The notes: generated by a model not told the origin, from the sequence alone. A stretch of DNA of 64,000 bases from an uncultured Lutibacter sp. (GCF_947495725.1 NZ_CANLZZ010000002.1:744001-808000), one strand, 5' to 3'. Counted from the first letter of the stretch, positions 34,755 through 44,193 are shown. Made by a program: numbers and translations.

Positions 34755-35732
34755 ATGATTAAAGTAGGAATAGTTGGTGGAGCAGGATATACTGCAGGGG
34801 AATTAATTAGATTATTGGTAAATCACCCAAAAGCAGATTTAGATTTTGTATATAGTACATCAAATGCAGGAAACTATATTTATCAAGTACATCAAGATTT
34901 ATTAGGTTCTATAGATTTAAAGTTTACTGATACAATTAATAAAAATGTTGATGTGTTATTTTTGTGTTTAGGACACGGAAATTCTACAGCCTTTTTAGAA
35001 AATAATGAATTTTCTAAATCAACAAAAGTAATTGATCTAAGTAACGATTTTAGATTAAATGCTGATGCCAATTTTAAAGGGAGAAAATTTGTTTATGGAA
35101 TTCCAGAATCTCAAAAAAGTGAAATTAAAGGGGCTGCAAATATTGCCAATCCAGGATGTTTTGCAACTGCAATTCAATTGGCTTTATTGCCATTAGCAAA
35201 TGCTTCAAAAATTAACGATACTGTGCACATAAATGCTACTACAGGTTCTACAGGAGCCGGAGTTTCACCTATGGCAACAACACATTTTAGCTGGAGAGAT
35301 AATAATTTTTCAGTTTATAAGGCATTTACACATCAACATTTAGGAGAAATAGGAGAGAGCATAACGGAACTTCAAAATGGTTTTAATCAAGAATTATTGT
35401 TTATACCAAATAGAGGTAACTTTAGTAGAGGAATTTTTGCAAGTATATACTTGAAATTTGATGAGAGCCTTGAAAAAGCTTTTGAGTTATTTGAAGATTT
35501 TTACAAAGATGCTGCGTTTACGCATGTTTCAAAATCACCAATTCATTTAAAACAAGTTGTAAATACTAACAATTGTTTTTTACATCTTCAAAAACACGGA
35601 AATCAATTGTTAATTACCTCGGCAATTGATAATTTATTAAAAGGAGCTTCTGGTCAGGCTATTCAAAATATGAATTTAATGTTTGGCTTTAATGAATCAG
35701 AAGGATTAAAATTAAAAGCGAATTCATTTTAG
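34755..35732 (+). CDS. argC: N-acyl-gamma-glutamyl-phosphate reductase
   Basis: The NADPH-binding start is KVGIVGGAGYTAGELIRLLVNHP, and the catalytic cysteine is in IANPGCFATAIQLALLPL near residue 134. HFSWRDNNFSVYKAFTHQHLGEI contains the usual His region. It reduces acylglutamyl phosphate to the semialdehyde. At 325 residues it is the common type I form. The following 105-base gap before proC contains a small palindrome, GCGAGCTCG-like, and nothing else noted. Confidence 0.95.
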   Translation: MIKVGIVGGAGYTAGELIRLLVNHPKADLDFVYSTSNAGNYIYQVHQDLLGSIDLKFTDTINKNVDVLFLCLGHGNSTAFLENNEFSKSTKVIDLSNDFRLNADANFKGRKFVYGIPESQKSEIKGAANIANPGCFATAIQLALLPLANASKINDTVHINATTGSTGAGVSPMATTHFSWRDNNFSVYKAFTHQHLGEIGESITELQNGFNQELLFIPNRGNFSRGIFASIYLKFDESLEKAFELFEDFYKDAAFTHVSKSPIHLKQVVNTNNCFLHLQKHGNQLLITSAIDNLLKGASGQAIQNMNLMFGFNESEGLKLKANSF

Positions 35733-35837
35733 AATTCACAAAAAAAAGTAAACAAATGAACTAAGCAAATAATAATTTATATTGAATTTGAATTTTGCGA
35801 GCTCGTTTGACCAAATTGAAAAAATAAAACCGAACAA

Positions 35838-36632
35838 ATGAAAATAGCGATTTTAGGAACAGGAAATTTAGGATATTCAATAGCAATTGGTATTTTAACT
35901 CAAGACAATTTTAAGTTTAAAAATTTGTATTTAACAAAACGAAATACATCATCTTTAGATTCTTGGTCAAAACTACCCAATGTTAAAATTTCAACAGATA
36001 ATAAAAAAGCTGTTCGTTTTTCGGATGTTATTATTATTGCTGTACAGCCAAATCAACTTCGTGATGTTTTGGAAGAAATTAAAGATGTGGTTAATCCTAA
36101 AAGACATACCGTTATTTCAGTTGTTACAGGTAGAAAAATAAATGAAATAGAAAATATTTTAGAAAAAGATATTGCTATTGTTAGAAGCATGCCAAATACA
36201 GCTATTTCGGTTGGGCAATCTATGACTTGTTTAAGTGCAAATAAGAAAGGAAGTGAGAATGTTGAATTGGCTAAAATGATATTCAATTCTTTAGGGAAAA
36301 CAATGTGTATTGAAGAAAAGTTAATGCAAGCTGCCACAGTTATTTGCGCAAGTGGAATTGCTTTTTGGATGCGTTTAATTCGTGCAACAACACAAGGTGC
36401 AGTTCAATTAGGTTTTGATGCAGAAGAGGCACAAGAATTATCGATGCAAACTGCATTGGGTGCTGCAAGTTTATTAATAAAATCGGGTAATCACCCAGAA
36501 GAAGAAATTGATAAAGTTACAACTCCAAGTGGTTGCACAATTGAAGGTTTAAATGAAATGGAACATCAAGGACTAAGTTCGTCTTTAATAAAAGGTCTTG
36601 TAACATCTTTCGAAAAAATTAATCAAATTTAA
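35838..36632 (+). CDS. proC: Pyrroline-5-carboxylate reductase
   Basis: The last proline enzyme. The Rossmann start is MKIAILGTGNLGYSIAIGIL, and the family signature follows near residues 155-185 and 210-245 (SGIAFWMRLIRATTQGAVQLGF; TTPSGCTIEGLNEMEHQGLSSSLIKG). At 264 residues it is normal. Its place between argC and argD shows that proline and arginine synthesis share one transcript. They also share the glutamate semialdehyde chemistry. Confidence 0.93.
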   Translation: MKIAILGTGNLGYSIAIGILTQDNFKFKNLYLTKRNTSSLDSWSKLPNVKISTDNKKAVRFSDVIIIAVQPNQLRDVLEEIKDVVNPKRHTVISVVTGRKINEIENILEKDIAIVRSMPNTAISVGQSMTCLSANKKGSENVELAKMIFNSLGKTMCIEEKLMQAATVICASGIAFWMRLIRATTQGAVQLGFDAEEAQELSMQTALGAASLLIKSGNHPEEEIDKVTTPSGCTIEGLNEMEHQGLSSSLIKGLVTSFEKINQI

Positions 36633-36642
36633 AATTATTGTT

Positions 36643-37767
36643 ATGGAATTATTTGATGTTTACCCGTTGTATAATGTAACACCTGTAAAAGCAGAAGGTG
36701 CTTATGTATGGGATGAAAATAACAGAAAATATTTGGATTTATATGGTGGTCATGGAGTAATTTCAGTTGGCCATACACACCCAAAGTATGTAAATGATAT
36801 TACTAGCCAATTAAATAATTTAGGATTTTATTCTAATTCAATTCAAAACCCATTACAAAAAGAGTTGGCTAATAAATTAGGGAAGTTATCTAATTGTGAA
36901 AATTATAATTTGTTTTTATGTAATTCTGGAGCAGAGGCAAATGAAAATGCCTTAAAATTAGCTTCTTTTAAAACAGGTAAAAGTAGAATTATTTCTTTTA
37001 ATAATTCTTTTCACGGAAGAACTTCGGCTGCAGTTGCGGCAACTGATAATAAAAATATAAATGCACCAATTAATTTACAGCAAGAAGTTACATTTTTACC
37101 TTTAAATAATATTAAATTGGTAATTCACGAAATTGGAAAGGGAGATGTTGCTGCAGTTATTATTGAAGGAATTCAAGGTGTTGGAGGGTTGGATGAAGGT
37201 ACTACCGAGTTTTTTCAAGAAGTTGAAAAATTTTGCAAAAAACATGGAGTATTTCTAATTTTAGATGAAATTCAGTCTGGTTATGGAAGAAGCGGAAAGT
37301 TTTTTGCGTTTCAACATCATATTATTAAACCAGATATTATTACAACGGCAAAAGGAATGGGAAATGGATTTCCAATTGGAGGTGTTTTAATTTTGGATAA
37401 ACATGAGGCTAAATATGGAATGTTAGGTACTACATTTGGAGGGAATCATTTGGCTTGTGCAGCAGCAATTTCAGTATTAGATATTATCAAAGAGGAAGAA
37501 TTAATAGAGAATGTTAATAAAACTTCAGCATACCTTTTAGAGCAAATTAAAACCATTTCGCAAGTAAAAAAAGTGAAAGGAAAAGGTTTAATGTTAGGTG
37601 TTGAATTCGATTTTGAAGTTGGAGAGTTACGTAAAAAACTAATTTTTGAAAAACAGATTTTTACAGGTGGATCAATGAATAAGAATCTGCTAAGAATATT
37701 ACCTCCTTTAACAATGAATACAGATCAAGTAGATGTTTTTATAAATGCATTACAAGAAGTTTTATAA
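36643..37767 (+). CDS. argD: Acylornithine aminotransferase
   Basis: A class III PLP aminotransferase of 374 residues. It has YPLYNVTPVKAEGAYVWDENNRKYLDLYGGHGVISVGHTHP, CNSGAEANENALKLA, the cofactor Asp in LILDEIQSGYGRSGKFFAFQ and the PLP lysine in TTAKGMGNGFPIGGVL near residue 240. In this operon it should act on N-acylglutamate semialdehyde, though related ornithine aminotransferases look similar. Its stop overlaps the proA start by one base (TAATG). Confidence 0.9.
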   Translation: MELFDVYPLYNVTPVKAEGAYVWDENNRKYLDLYGGHGVISVGHTHPKYVNDITSQLNNLGFYSNSIQNPLQKELANKLGKLSNCENYNLFLCNSGAEANENALKLASFKTGKSRIISFNNSFHGRTSAAVAATDNKNINAPINLQQEVTFLPLNNIKLVIHEIGKGDVAAVIIEGIQGVGGLDEGTTEFFQEVEKFCKKHGVFLILDEIQSGYGRSGKFFAFQHHIIKPDIITTAKGMGNGFPIGGVLILDKHEAKYGMLGTTFGGNHLACAAAISVLDIIKEEELIENVNKTSAYLLEQIKTISQVKKVKGKGLMLGVEFDFEVGELRKKLIFEKQIFTGGSMNKNLLRILPPLTMNTDQVDVFINALQEVL

Positions 37768-38963
37768 TGAATGCACTATTAACAACTCAACAAAAAAATG
37801 ATGTTTTGAGCACAATGGCTCAATTAATCAATTCAGAACAAGCGTCAATAGTTTCAGCCAATACTCTAGATGTAGAAGGTTACAATGGAGATGATTTGGC
37901 AATGGAAAAAAGGCTAAAAGTTGATGATGCTAAAATTGCAGGGATGATTTTATCATTAAAACAATTAGTAGCAGATTCTGAGCCAATTGGTAAAGAGTTA
38001 TTTAACTTTATTCACGAAAACGGTATTAAAATAGTTAATAAAACAGCTCCTTTTGGAACCGTTTTAATTATATACGAATCTAGGCCAGATGTTACTGTTG
38101 AAGCTGCAGGTATTGCTTTTAAATCTGGTAATAAAATTTTATTAAAAGGAGGGAAGGAGTCGTTAAATTCGAACTTAAAAATTGTGGAATTATGGCACAA
38201 AGCTTTAAAGCAACACAATATTTCTACAGATTGGGTAGAGTATCTAAATTACGATAGGGTTAAAACACAAGAATTTCTTGAAAATCCTACGCAACAATTA
38301 GATTTAATTGTTCCACGTGGTGGAGAAAAATTGATTGAATTTGTTAAGAAAAATGCTAAATGTCCTGTAATTGTAAGTGGGAGAGGAAACAACTTTGTGT
38401 ATGTAGATTCTGAAGCAGATATTGATATGGCGTTGAATATTATCAATAACGGGAAAACATCAAATATATCTGTTTGTAATGCAGTAGATAAAGTGTTAAT
38501 TAATTCAAATTTGGAAAACAAAGATCAATTTATAAAAGCATTGGTTGATAAATTGTTAAAGTCTAATGTTGAGATTTTTGGTGATGCTGTTTTATCGAAA
38601 TTTGATAATATTTCAGCTTATGAAAATGAATCAATTTGGTATCAAGAGTTTTTAGATTATAAGATTGTTATTGGTAGTGTGGATTCCACTGAAGAGGCAA
38701 TTTCTAAATCAAACAAGTATAGTGGAGGACATTCTGCAGTTATTATTACAAAAAATGATGAAACAGCAGAAACCTTTATGGAAAATACGGATTGTGCTGC
38801 AGTATATCAAAACGCATCTTCTAGATTCACCGATGGTGGTCAGTTTGGATTAGGAGGAGAGTTGGCAATTAGTACAGATAAATTACATCATAGAGGTCCA
38901 ATGGGCTTACATCATTTGGTTACTAATAAATGGTACGTAAAAGGAAATGGGCAAATTAGATAA
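37767..38963 (+). CDS. proA: Glutamate-5-semialdehyde dehydrogenase (gamma-glutamyl phosphate reductase)
   Basis: An aldehyde-dehydrogenase-superfamily member of 398 residues. FGTVLIIYESRPDVTVEAAGIAFKSGNKILLKGGKE and the catalytic cysteine in SNISVCNAVDKVLI near residue 237 are clear, as is SSRFTDGGQFGLGGELAISTDKLHHRGPMG. It reduces gamma-glutamyl phosphate for proline. It overlaps proB by 17 bases, so the order proA-proB is translationally coupled. Confidence 0.94.
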   Translation: MNALLTTQQKNDVLSTMAQLINSEQASIVSANTLDVEGYNGDDLAMEKRLKVDDAKIAGMILSLKQLVADSEPIGKELFNFIHENGIKIVNKTAPFGTVLIIYESRPDVTVEAAGIAFKSGNKILLKGGKESLNSNLKIVELWHKALKQHNISTDWVEYLNYDRVKTQEFLENPTQQLDLIVPRGGEKLIEFVKKNAKCPVIVSGRGNNFVYVDSEADIDMALNIINNGKTSNISVCNAVDKVLINSNLENKDQFIKALVDKLLKSNVEIFGDAVLSKFDNISAYENESIWYQEFLDYKIVIGSVDSTEEAISKSNKYSGGHSAVIITKNDETAETFMENTDCAAVYQNASSRFTDGGQFGLGGELAISTDKLHHRGPMGLHHLVTNKWYVKGNGQIR

Positions 38964-39726
38964 AAAAAGAATTTTATTAAAAATTGGTTCTAATGTTTTA
39001 ACAAAAGAAACCAATCAAATTTCTAGAGGTAAACTTGAGGATATTGCACGTCAAATAGCTCAATTAAAAGATAAATACGAATTTGTTATCGTAAGTTCGG
39101 GTGCAATAGCTGTAGCTAAACAATTTGTTGAGCTAGAAAGCAATGGTAAACTAATTAATGTTAAACAAGCTTTGGCATCAATAGGTCAACCGCATTTAAT
39201 GCGAATTTTTCATGAGAATTTTTGGGAGCTTGGCTTGTTTACTTCTCAATGTTTATTGTCGTATTCCGATTTCAAAAAAGAAAAATCTAGAACCAATATT
39301 AAAAACACTATAAATGTGTTGGTTGAAAATAATTACATACCCATTATTAATGAAAATGATACTGTTGCAACAGATGAAATTAAGTTTGGAGATAATGATA
39401 AATTATCGGCATTAACAGCTTCATTATTAAATGTCGATTTGTTAATTATTGCAACAAATACAAACGGTATTTATACCAAAGCTTCAATAGAGGCTGACAA
39501 ATTAAAAACTATAAAAGAAACTTCGGAAATTGAACCATTAAAAAATCAAATAAATAGTAATTCAATATCTAAGCATGGTACAGGTGGTATGGCTACAAAA
39601 ATTGCTGCTGCCGAAATTGCTCAAAATGCAAAAATAGAAACTTGGATTGTTAATGGGTTAAAAGATAATTTTATTATTGATGCAATTAATAATACTTCGG
39701 AGTTTACTAAAATAATTACAAAATAA
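38947..39726 (+). CDS. proB: Glutamate 5-kinase without PUA domain
   Basis: An amino-acid-kinase fold: RILLKIGSNVLTKE, FVIVSSGAIAVAKQF, NENDTVATDEIKFGDNDKLSALTASLL and HGTGGMATKIAAAEIAQ. The 259 residues end with the kinase domain. The C-terminal PUA domain of the ~367-residue E. coli enzyme is absent, as in several other bacteria. It supplies gamma-glutamyl phosphate to ProA. The start overlaps the end of proA. Confidence 0.93.
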   Translation: MGKLDKKRILLKIGSNVLTKETNQISRGKLEDIARQIAQLKDKYEFVIVSSGAIAVAKQFVELESNGKLINVKQALASIGQPHLMRIFHENFWELGLFTSQCLLSYSDFKKEKSRTNIKNTINVLVENNYIPIINENDTVATDEIKFGDNDKLSALTASLLNVDLLIIATNTNGIYTKASIEADKLKTIKETSEIEPLKNQINSNSISKHGTGGMATKIAAAEIAQNAKIETWIVNGLKDNFIIDAINNTSEFTKIITK

Positions 39727-39727
39727 A

Positions 39728-40675
39728 ATGAATCATTATTTAAGTATTAACGATTTAGATAATTTGCAAAACACAGTGCAAGAGGCTATTGAGTTAAAAA
39801 AACAACCATTAAAGTTTGAAAGTTTAGGGAAAGATAAAACAATATGTTTATTGTTCTTTAACAACAGTTTACGTACCCGTTTGAGCACTCAAAAGGCAGC
39901 TCAAAATTTAGGTATGAATCCGATTGTTATGAATTTCGGAGCAGAAGGGTGGCAGTTGGAATATGAAGATGGTGTTATAATGAATGAAAATAAATCGGAA
40001 CACGTAAAAGAAGCCGCTGAGGTAATTGCACAGTATTGCGATATTGTTGCAATAAGAGCTTTTGCAAGTTTAACAGATAAAGAAAAAGATTTAGCAGAGG
40101 TTGTATTAAACAACTTTGAAAAATACGCAGGCATTCCTGTGGTGAATATGGAAAGTGCTGTTGGTCACCCTTTACAAGCTTTAGCAGATGCTATTACGTT
40201 AGAGGAAAACAAAGTTAATCATAAGCCAAAAGTAGTATTAAGTTGGGCACCGCATCCAAAAGCATTACCACATGCGGTTGCAAATTCTTTTGTTGAAATG
40301 ATGCAATTACAAGATGCTGATTTTGTTATTACACATCCTGAAGGCTATGAGTTAGATCCAGAAATAACAAAAGATTCAACTATTGAATATGACCAGAAGA
40401 AAGCTTTTGAAAATGCAGATTTCGTATATGTAAAAAATTGGAGCAGTTTTAAAGAATATGGTAAAGTTGTAAATACCGACTCTAATTGGATGATAACCGG
40501 TGATAAAATGAGGGCAACAAACAATGGTAAATTTATGCATTGTTTACCAGTAAGACGAAATGTTGTAGTTGCGGATGAAGTTATCGATTCTGAAAATTCA
40601 ATTGTAATTGAACAAGCAAATAATAGAACATATTCTGCTCAAATAGTTTTGAAAAAAATATTGGAGAATATGTAA
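39728..40675 (+). CDS. argF': N-acylornithine (probably N-succinylornithine) carbamoyltransferase
   Basis: The carbamoyl-phosphate motif is FFNNSLRTRLSTQKAAQNLG near 43-62 and the ornithine-side motif is HCLPVRRNVVVADEV. The overall look (MNFGAEGWQLEYEDGVIM, WAPHPKALPHAVANSF, THPEGYELDPE) is that of the Bacteroides N-succinylornithine enzyme rather than classical OTC. The residue known to decide acetyl versus succinyl specificity (Pro90 in the B. fragilis enzyme, Glu92 in the Xanthomonas acetyl enzyme) is Ser90 here, which should leave room for succinyl. It is 315 residues long. Confidence 0.88.
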   Translation: MNHYLSINDLDNLQNTVQEAIELKKQPLKFESLGKDKTICLLFFNNSLRTRLSTQKAAQNLGMNPIVMNFGAEGWQLEYEDGVIMNENKSEHVKEAAEVIAQYCDIVAIRAFASLTDKEKDLAEVVLNNFEKYAGIPVVNMESAVGHPLQALADAITLEENKVNHKPKVVLSWAPHPKALPHAVANSFVEMMQLQDADFVITHPEGYELDPEITKDSTIEYDQKKAFENADFVYVKNWSSFKEYGKVVNTDSNWMITGDKMRATNNGKFMHCLPVRRNVVVADEVIDSENSIVIEQANNRTYSAQIVLKKILENM

Positions 40676-40683
40676 TTATAGTA

Positions 40684-40766
40684 ATTGTCATTCTGAATGA
40701 AGAGATCGCCAAATGAAGAATCTCATATCATTATTTGAGATATTTCACCTTAGCTCAATATGACAT
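40684..40766 (+). repeat. Dispersed extragenic repeat, copy between argF' and argB
   Basis: It begins ATTGTCATTCTGAATGAAG and ends with CTCAATATGACAT. The ends pair (TGTCAT 40686-40691 with ATGACA 40760-40765), and an inner stem forms from ATCTCA and TGAGAT (40720-40725 with 40736-40741). The same words recur at 42680, 44157 and inside the element at 368-495. It is transcribed as part of the operon and would fold as an RNA hairpin. Confidence 0.75.
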
Positions 40767-40784
40767 AAAGAACAAATTTAAACA

Positions 40785-41567
40785 ATGACTAAACAAACAC
40801 TACAAATTATAAAAATAGGAGGTAATGTAATTAACAATGAAGAAGCATTATTTTCTTTTTTAAAGGATTTTTCAGAATTGAAGGGACCTAAAATTTTAGT
40901 TCATGGTGGAGGTAAAAAGGCCACTGAAGTTTCCTCTGCAATGGGTTTACAACCTAAAATGATAAACGGTAGGAGAGTAACAGATGAAGCAACAGTTGAA
41001 GTAGTAACAATGGTATATGCTGGTTTATTAAATAAGAAAATAACAGCAAAGTTGCAAGGTTTTGGGTGCAATGCAATGGGACTTTCAGGCACCGATGCCA
41101 ACTGTATTTTGGCACATAAACGTATTGTAAAAGATATCGATTATGGTTTTGCGGGTGATGTTGATGCCGTTAATTCGGAAATTATAAATGTGCTATTACA
41201 AAATAATGTAACACCAGTTTTTTGTGCAATTACTCATGATAAAAAGGGGCAATTATTAAATACAAATGCAGATACAATAGCTTCTGAAGTATCAATAGGT
41301 ATGAGTTCAATGTATAATACAGAATTAAATTTTGTGTTTGAATTAAAGGGTGTTTTAGAAAACATTGAAGATAAAGATTCTGTTATTAAAGAAATTAATT
41401 CTGAAAAATATGAAGAGTTAGTAGCTCGTGGAATTATTGCAGACGGAATGCTTCCAAAAATGCATAATTGTTTTAATTCATTAAAAAAAGGAGTAAGTAA
41501 AGTGAAAATTGGAGATGCTTCTTTAATAAAAAATTCAACAAAATTATATACAACATTAACAATATAA
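40785..41567 (+). CDS. argB: N-acylglutamate kinase
   Basis: An amino-acid-kinase fold of 260 residues: IIKIGGNVINNEE, the glycine-rich VHGGGKKATEVSSAMGLQ, INGRRVTDEATVEVVTMVYAGLLNKKI and NTNADTIASEVSIGMSS. It phosphorylates the acylated glutamate that ArgC then reduces. It lies after the dispersed repeat. The succinylated form of the substrate is likely if ArgF' prefers succinylornithine. Confidence 0.93.
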   Translation: MTKQTLQIIKIGGNVINNEEALFSFLKDFSELKGPKILVHGGGKKATEVSSAMGLQPKMINGRRVTDEATVEVVTMVYAGLLNKKITAKLQGFGCNAMGLSGTDANCILAHKRIVKDIDYGFAGDVDAVNSEIINVLLQNNVTPVFCAITHDKKGQLLNTNADTIASEVSIGMSSMYNTELNFVFELKGVLENIEDKDSVIKEINSEKYEELVARGIIADGMLPKMHNCFNSLKKGVSKVKIGDASLIKNSTKLYTTLTI

Positions 41568-41618
41568 AACTTCGTTAAGTTAATATAGACGAAAATTTAA
41601 AGTAATTAACAATTAAAA

Positions 41619-42677
41619 ATGATTGATCAATTAACAAAACAGGCTATTGAATTACTTAAAAAGTTGATTTCAAAGCAATCTTTTTCTGGAGAAGAAAATG
41701 AAACTGCATTATTGATTATGCAATGGTTTTCGCATCATGACATTAAGTTTGAAAGTGAAAAACACAATGTTTGGGCAATTAATAAATACTTCGACCCTTC
41801 TAAAAAAACAATATTACTAAATTCACATCACGATACGGTAAAACCAAATAAAGGGTATACGCGTGATCCTTTAAAAGCGGAAGTTTTAGATGGTAAGTTA
41901 TATGGATTAGGAAGTAATGATGCCGGAGGATGTTTGGTTTCGTTGCTAGCAACCTTTACCTATTTTTATAATAGAGAAGATTTAAAATACAATTTTTTAA
42001 TGGTTGCTTCAGCTGAAGAAGAAAATACGGGACCAAATGGATTACATAGTATTATACCCATATTGCCAGAAATTGATTTTGCTATTGTGGGCGAACCTAC
42101 TTTAATGAATTTGGCTATCGCCGAAAAAGGTTTAATGGTACTAAATTGCGAAGCAAAAGGAACTTCGGGGCACGCAGCTCACGGTAATGCAGATAACGCC
42201 ATTTATAACGCTATAGAAGATATTAATTGGTTTAAAACCTATGAATTTCCTAAAGTATCTGAAACACTTGGTAAAGTAAGAATGACAGTTACTCAAATAG
42301 AAGCAGGAAGTCAACACAACGTAATACCATCGAGCTGTAAATTTGTGGTAGATGTAAGAGTTACTGATGCATATAGCAACCAAGAGGTGTTTGAAATTGT
42401 TGAATCTAAGGTTAAATCAGAAGTTTGCCCAAGATCACAACGCTTAAACTCTTCGTCAATTCCAAAAGACCATCCAATTGTGTTGGCAGGCGTTAAATTA
42501 GGTAGAGAAACATATGGATCGCCAACCATTTCAGATCAAGCAATATTAACGTGTCCTTCATTAAAATTGGGGCCAGGAGAAAGTTTACGTTCGCATACGG
42601 CAGATGAGTTTATCTATGTTAGAGAAATTGAAGAAGGTGTGGATTTATATATTAAAATATTAGAAGAAATAGTATAA
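41619..42677 (+). CDS. argE: M20-family N-acylornithine/N-acylcitrulline deacylase
   Basis: A zinc amidohydrolase of 352 residues. The metal ligands are visible in LLNSHHDTVKP (His, Asp), LYGLGSNDAGGC (Asp), SAEEENTGPNGL (catalytic and ligand Glu) and the C-terminal SLRSHTADEFIYVRE (His). In operons with the acylornithine carbamoyltransferase the acyl group is removed from N-acylcitrulline, so this is probably the N-succinyl- or N-acetylcitrulline hydrolase. That is a pathway inference. Confidence 0.88.
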   Translation: MIDQLTKQAIELLKKLISKQSFSGEENETALLIMQWFSHHDIKFESEKHNVWAINKYFDPSKKTILLNSHHDTVKPNKGYTRDPLKAEVLDGKLYGLGSNDAGGCLVSLLATFTYFYNREDLKYNFLMVASAEEENTGPNGLHSIIPILPEIDFAIVGEPTLMNLAIAEKGLMVLNCEAKGTSGHAAHGNADNAIYNAIEDINWFKTYEFPKVSETLGKVRMTVTQIEAGSQHNVIPSSCKFVVDVRVTDAYSNQEVFEIVESKVKSEVCPRSQRLNSSSIPKDHPIVLAGVKLGRETYGSPTISDQAILTCPSLKLGPGESLRSHTADEFIYVREIEEGVDLYIKILEEIV

Positions 42678-42679
42678 TA

Positions 42680-42752
42680 ATTGTTATTCTGAATGAAATG
42701 AATAATCTCCTCGGTTTGAGTGAGATATTTCACAATTGCTCAATATGACAAT
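42680..42752 (+). repeat. Dispersed extragenic repeat, copy between argE and argH
   Basis: It reads ATTGTTATTCTGAATGAAATG, then AATAATCTCC, GAGTGAGATATTTCAC and GCTCAATATGACAA. It has the same start, middle and end words as the copy at 40684, with small differences. The end pair TTGT-AT/AT-ACAA is kept with one change. Confidence 0.7.
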
Positions 42753-42792
42753 CAATAAAAACTAAACACAACAACTTAATACAATAATAATT

Positions 42793-44070
42793 ATGAAACT
42801 TTGGGATAAGGGATTTTCAACCGATAAAAAAATAGATATTTTTACAGTTGGTAATGATAGGGAGTTAGATTTAATTTTGGCAAAGTATGATGTAATTGGA
42901 AATTTGGCTCATGCTAAAATGCTCCATAAAATAGGATTGCTTTCAAAGGAAGAAATTAATGCTTTGGAAGTTGAATTGAATGCAATTTTAAAAACTATTG
43001 AAGCTGGAGAGTTTACTATTGAAGATTCGTTTGAAGACGTGCACTCAAAAGTTGAGTTTATGCTAACTGAAAAGTTAGGTGATACCGGTAAAAAAATTCA
43101 TACAGCACGTTCTAGAAACGACCAAGTTTTAGTTGATGTTCATTTGTATTTAAAAGATGCTTTAACTGAAATTAATGATGGTGTTGATGAATTATTTGAT
43201 TTGTTAATTAAGTTAGCAGAACAATATAAAAATGTGCTATTACCGGGTTATACGCATTTACAAGTAGCAATGCCATCATCTTTTGGAATGTGGTTTTCAG
43301 CTTATGCAGAAACGTTGATTGATGATATTTACTTTTTAAAAGCGGCTTACAAAGTAGCAGATCAAAATCCGTTAGGTTCAGCTGCAGGTTATGGAAGTTC
43401 TTTTCCTATTGATAGAGATGAAACTACTAAATTATTAAATTTTGAAACATTGAAATTTAACTCGGTTGCGGCTCAAATGGGACGTGGGAAATTAGAAAAA
43501 TCAGTTTCATTTGGTTTGAGTTCTGTTGCTGCTACGTTAGCAAAAATGAGTATGGATATTTGTTTGTATATGAGTCAGAATTTTAATTTCATTTCTTTTC
43601 CAGATGAATTAACAACTGGTTCTAGTATTATGCCACATAAAAAGAATCCAGATGTTTTTGAATTGATTCGAGGAAAGTGTAATAAACTTCAAGCCTTACC
43701 GATGGAATTTACAATGATTACCAATAATTTACCTAGTGGTTATCACAGAGATTTACAATTGTTAAAAGAGGGTTTAATTCCTTCATTTTCAACATTAAAA
43801 GCTTGTTTAGAAATGTTAACCTATTCGTTAAAAAATATTAAAGTTAGGGAAGATATTGTTGAAGAAGATAAATACTTGTATTTGTTTAGCGTTGAGGTAG
43901 TAAATGAACTAGTGCAAAACGGAACACCGTTTAGAGATGCTTATAAAATTGTTGGTAAAGATATTAACGATGGTAAATTTAATCCAGATAAAAAAGTAAA
44001 ACATACGCATAAAGGAAGTGTAGGGAACTTATGTTTGGATGAAATTGTTGCCAAGAAAAATAAAGCATAA
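42793..44070 (+). CDS. argH: Argininosuccinate lyase
   Basis: The last arginine enzyme, splitting argininosuccinate into arginine and fumarate. It belongs to the fumarase/aspartase superfamily, with DSFEDVHSKVEFML, HTARSRNDQVLVDVHLYL, LPGYTHLQVAMPSSFGMW, NPLGSAAGYGSSFPIDR and the signature GSSIMPHKKNPDVFELIRGKC near residue 275. The 425 residues are slightly shorter than usual but complete. It is the final gene of the operon and is followed by a strong terminator. Confidence 0.95.
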   Translation: MKLWDKGFSTDKKIDIFTVGNDRELDLILAKYDVIGNLAHAKMLHKIGLLSKEEINALEVELNAILKTIEAGEFTIEDSFEDVHSKVEFMLTEKLGDTGKKIHTARSRNDQVLVDVHLYLKDALTEINDGVDELFDLLIKLAEQYKNVLLPGYTHLQVAMPSSFGMWFSAYAETLIDDIYFLKAAYKVADQNPLGSAAGYGSSFPIDRDETTKLLNFETLKFNSVAAQMGRGKLEKSVSFGLSSVAATLAKMSMDICLYMSQNFNFISFPDELTTGSSIMPHKKNPDVFELIRGKCNKLQALPMEFTMITNNLPSGYHRDLQLLKEGLIPSFSTLKACLEMLTYSLKNIKVREDIVEEDKYLYLFSVEVVNELVQNGTPFRDAYKIVGKDINDGKFNPDKKVKHTHKGSVGNLCLDEIVAKKNKA

Positions 44071-44072
44071 AC

Positions 44073-44105
44073 AAAAAAGAGCCTAATTTAATTAGGCTCT
44101 TTTTT
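44073..44105. terminator. Terminator of the arginine/proline operon
   Basis: The stem AAAAAGAGCCTAAT / ATTAGGCTCTTTTT with a TTA loop begins 3 bases after the argH stop and has a T-run. The A-run on the left makes it usable in both directions, but the DUF3570 stop is 130 bases further on. Confidence 0.9.
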
Positions 44106-44156
44106 GTTTATTAATCAACTTTGAATAAATTTAAGTTGACGTAATTATTAATTTTA

Positions 44157-44193
44157 TTGTCATTCTGAATGATAATGAAGAATCTCAAGTTAG
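44157..44193 (+). repeat. Dispersed extragenic repeat, partial copy after argH
   Basis: ATTGTCATTCTGAATGATAATG followed by AAGAATCTCAAG repeats the left half of the copies at 40684 and 42680. The right half is not recognisable. It lies between convergent transcription units. Confidence 0.65.

Noticed and set aside
39728..40675. Classical ornithine carbamoyltransferase or aspartate carbamoyltransferase.
   Set aside because: The flanking motifs (WQLEYEDGVIM, THPEGYELDPE) and the arg operon without argJ match the acylornithine carbamoyltransferase group better than OTC or ATC.
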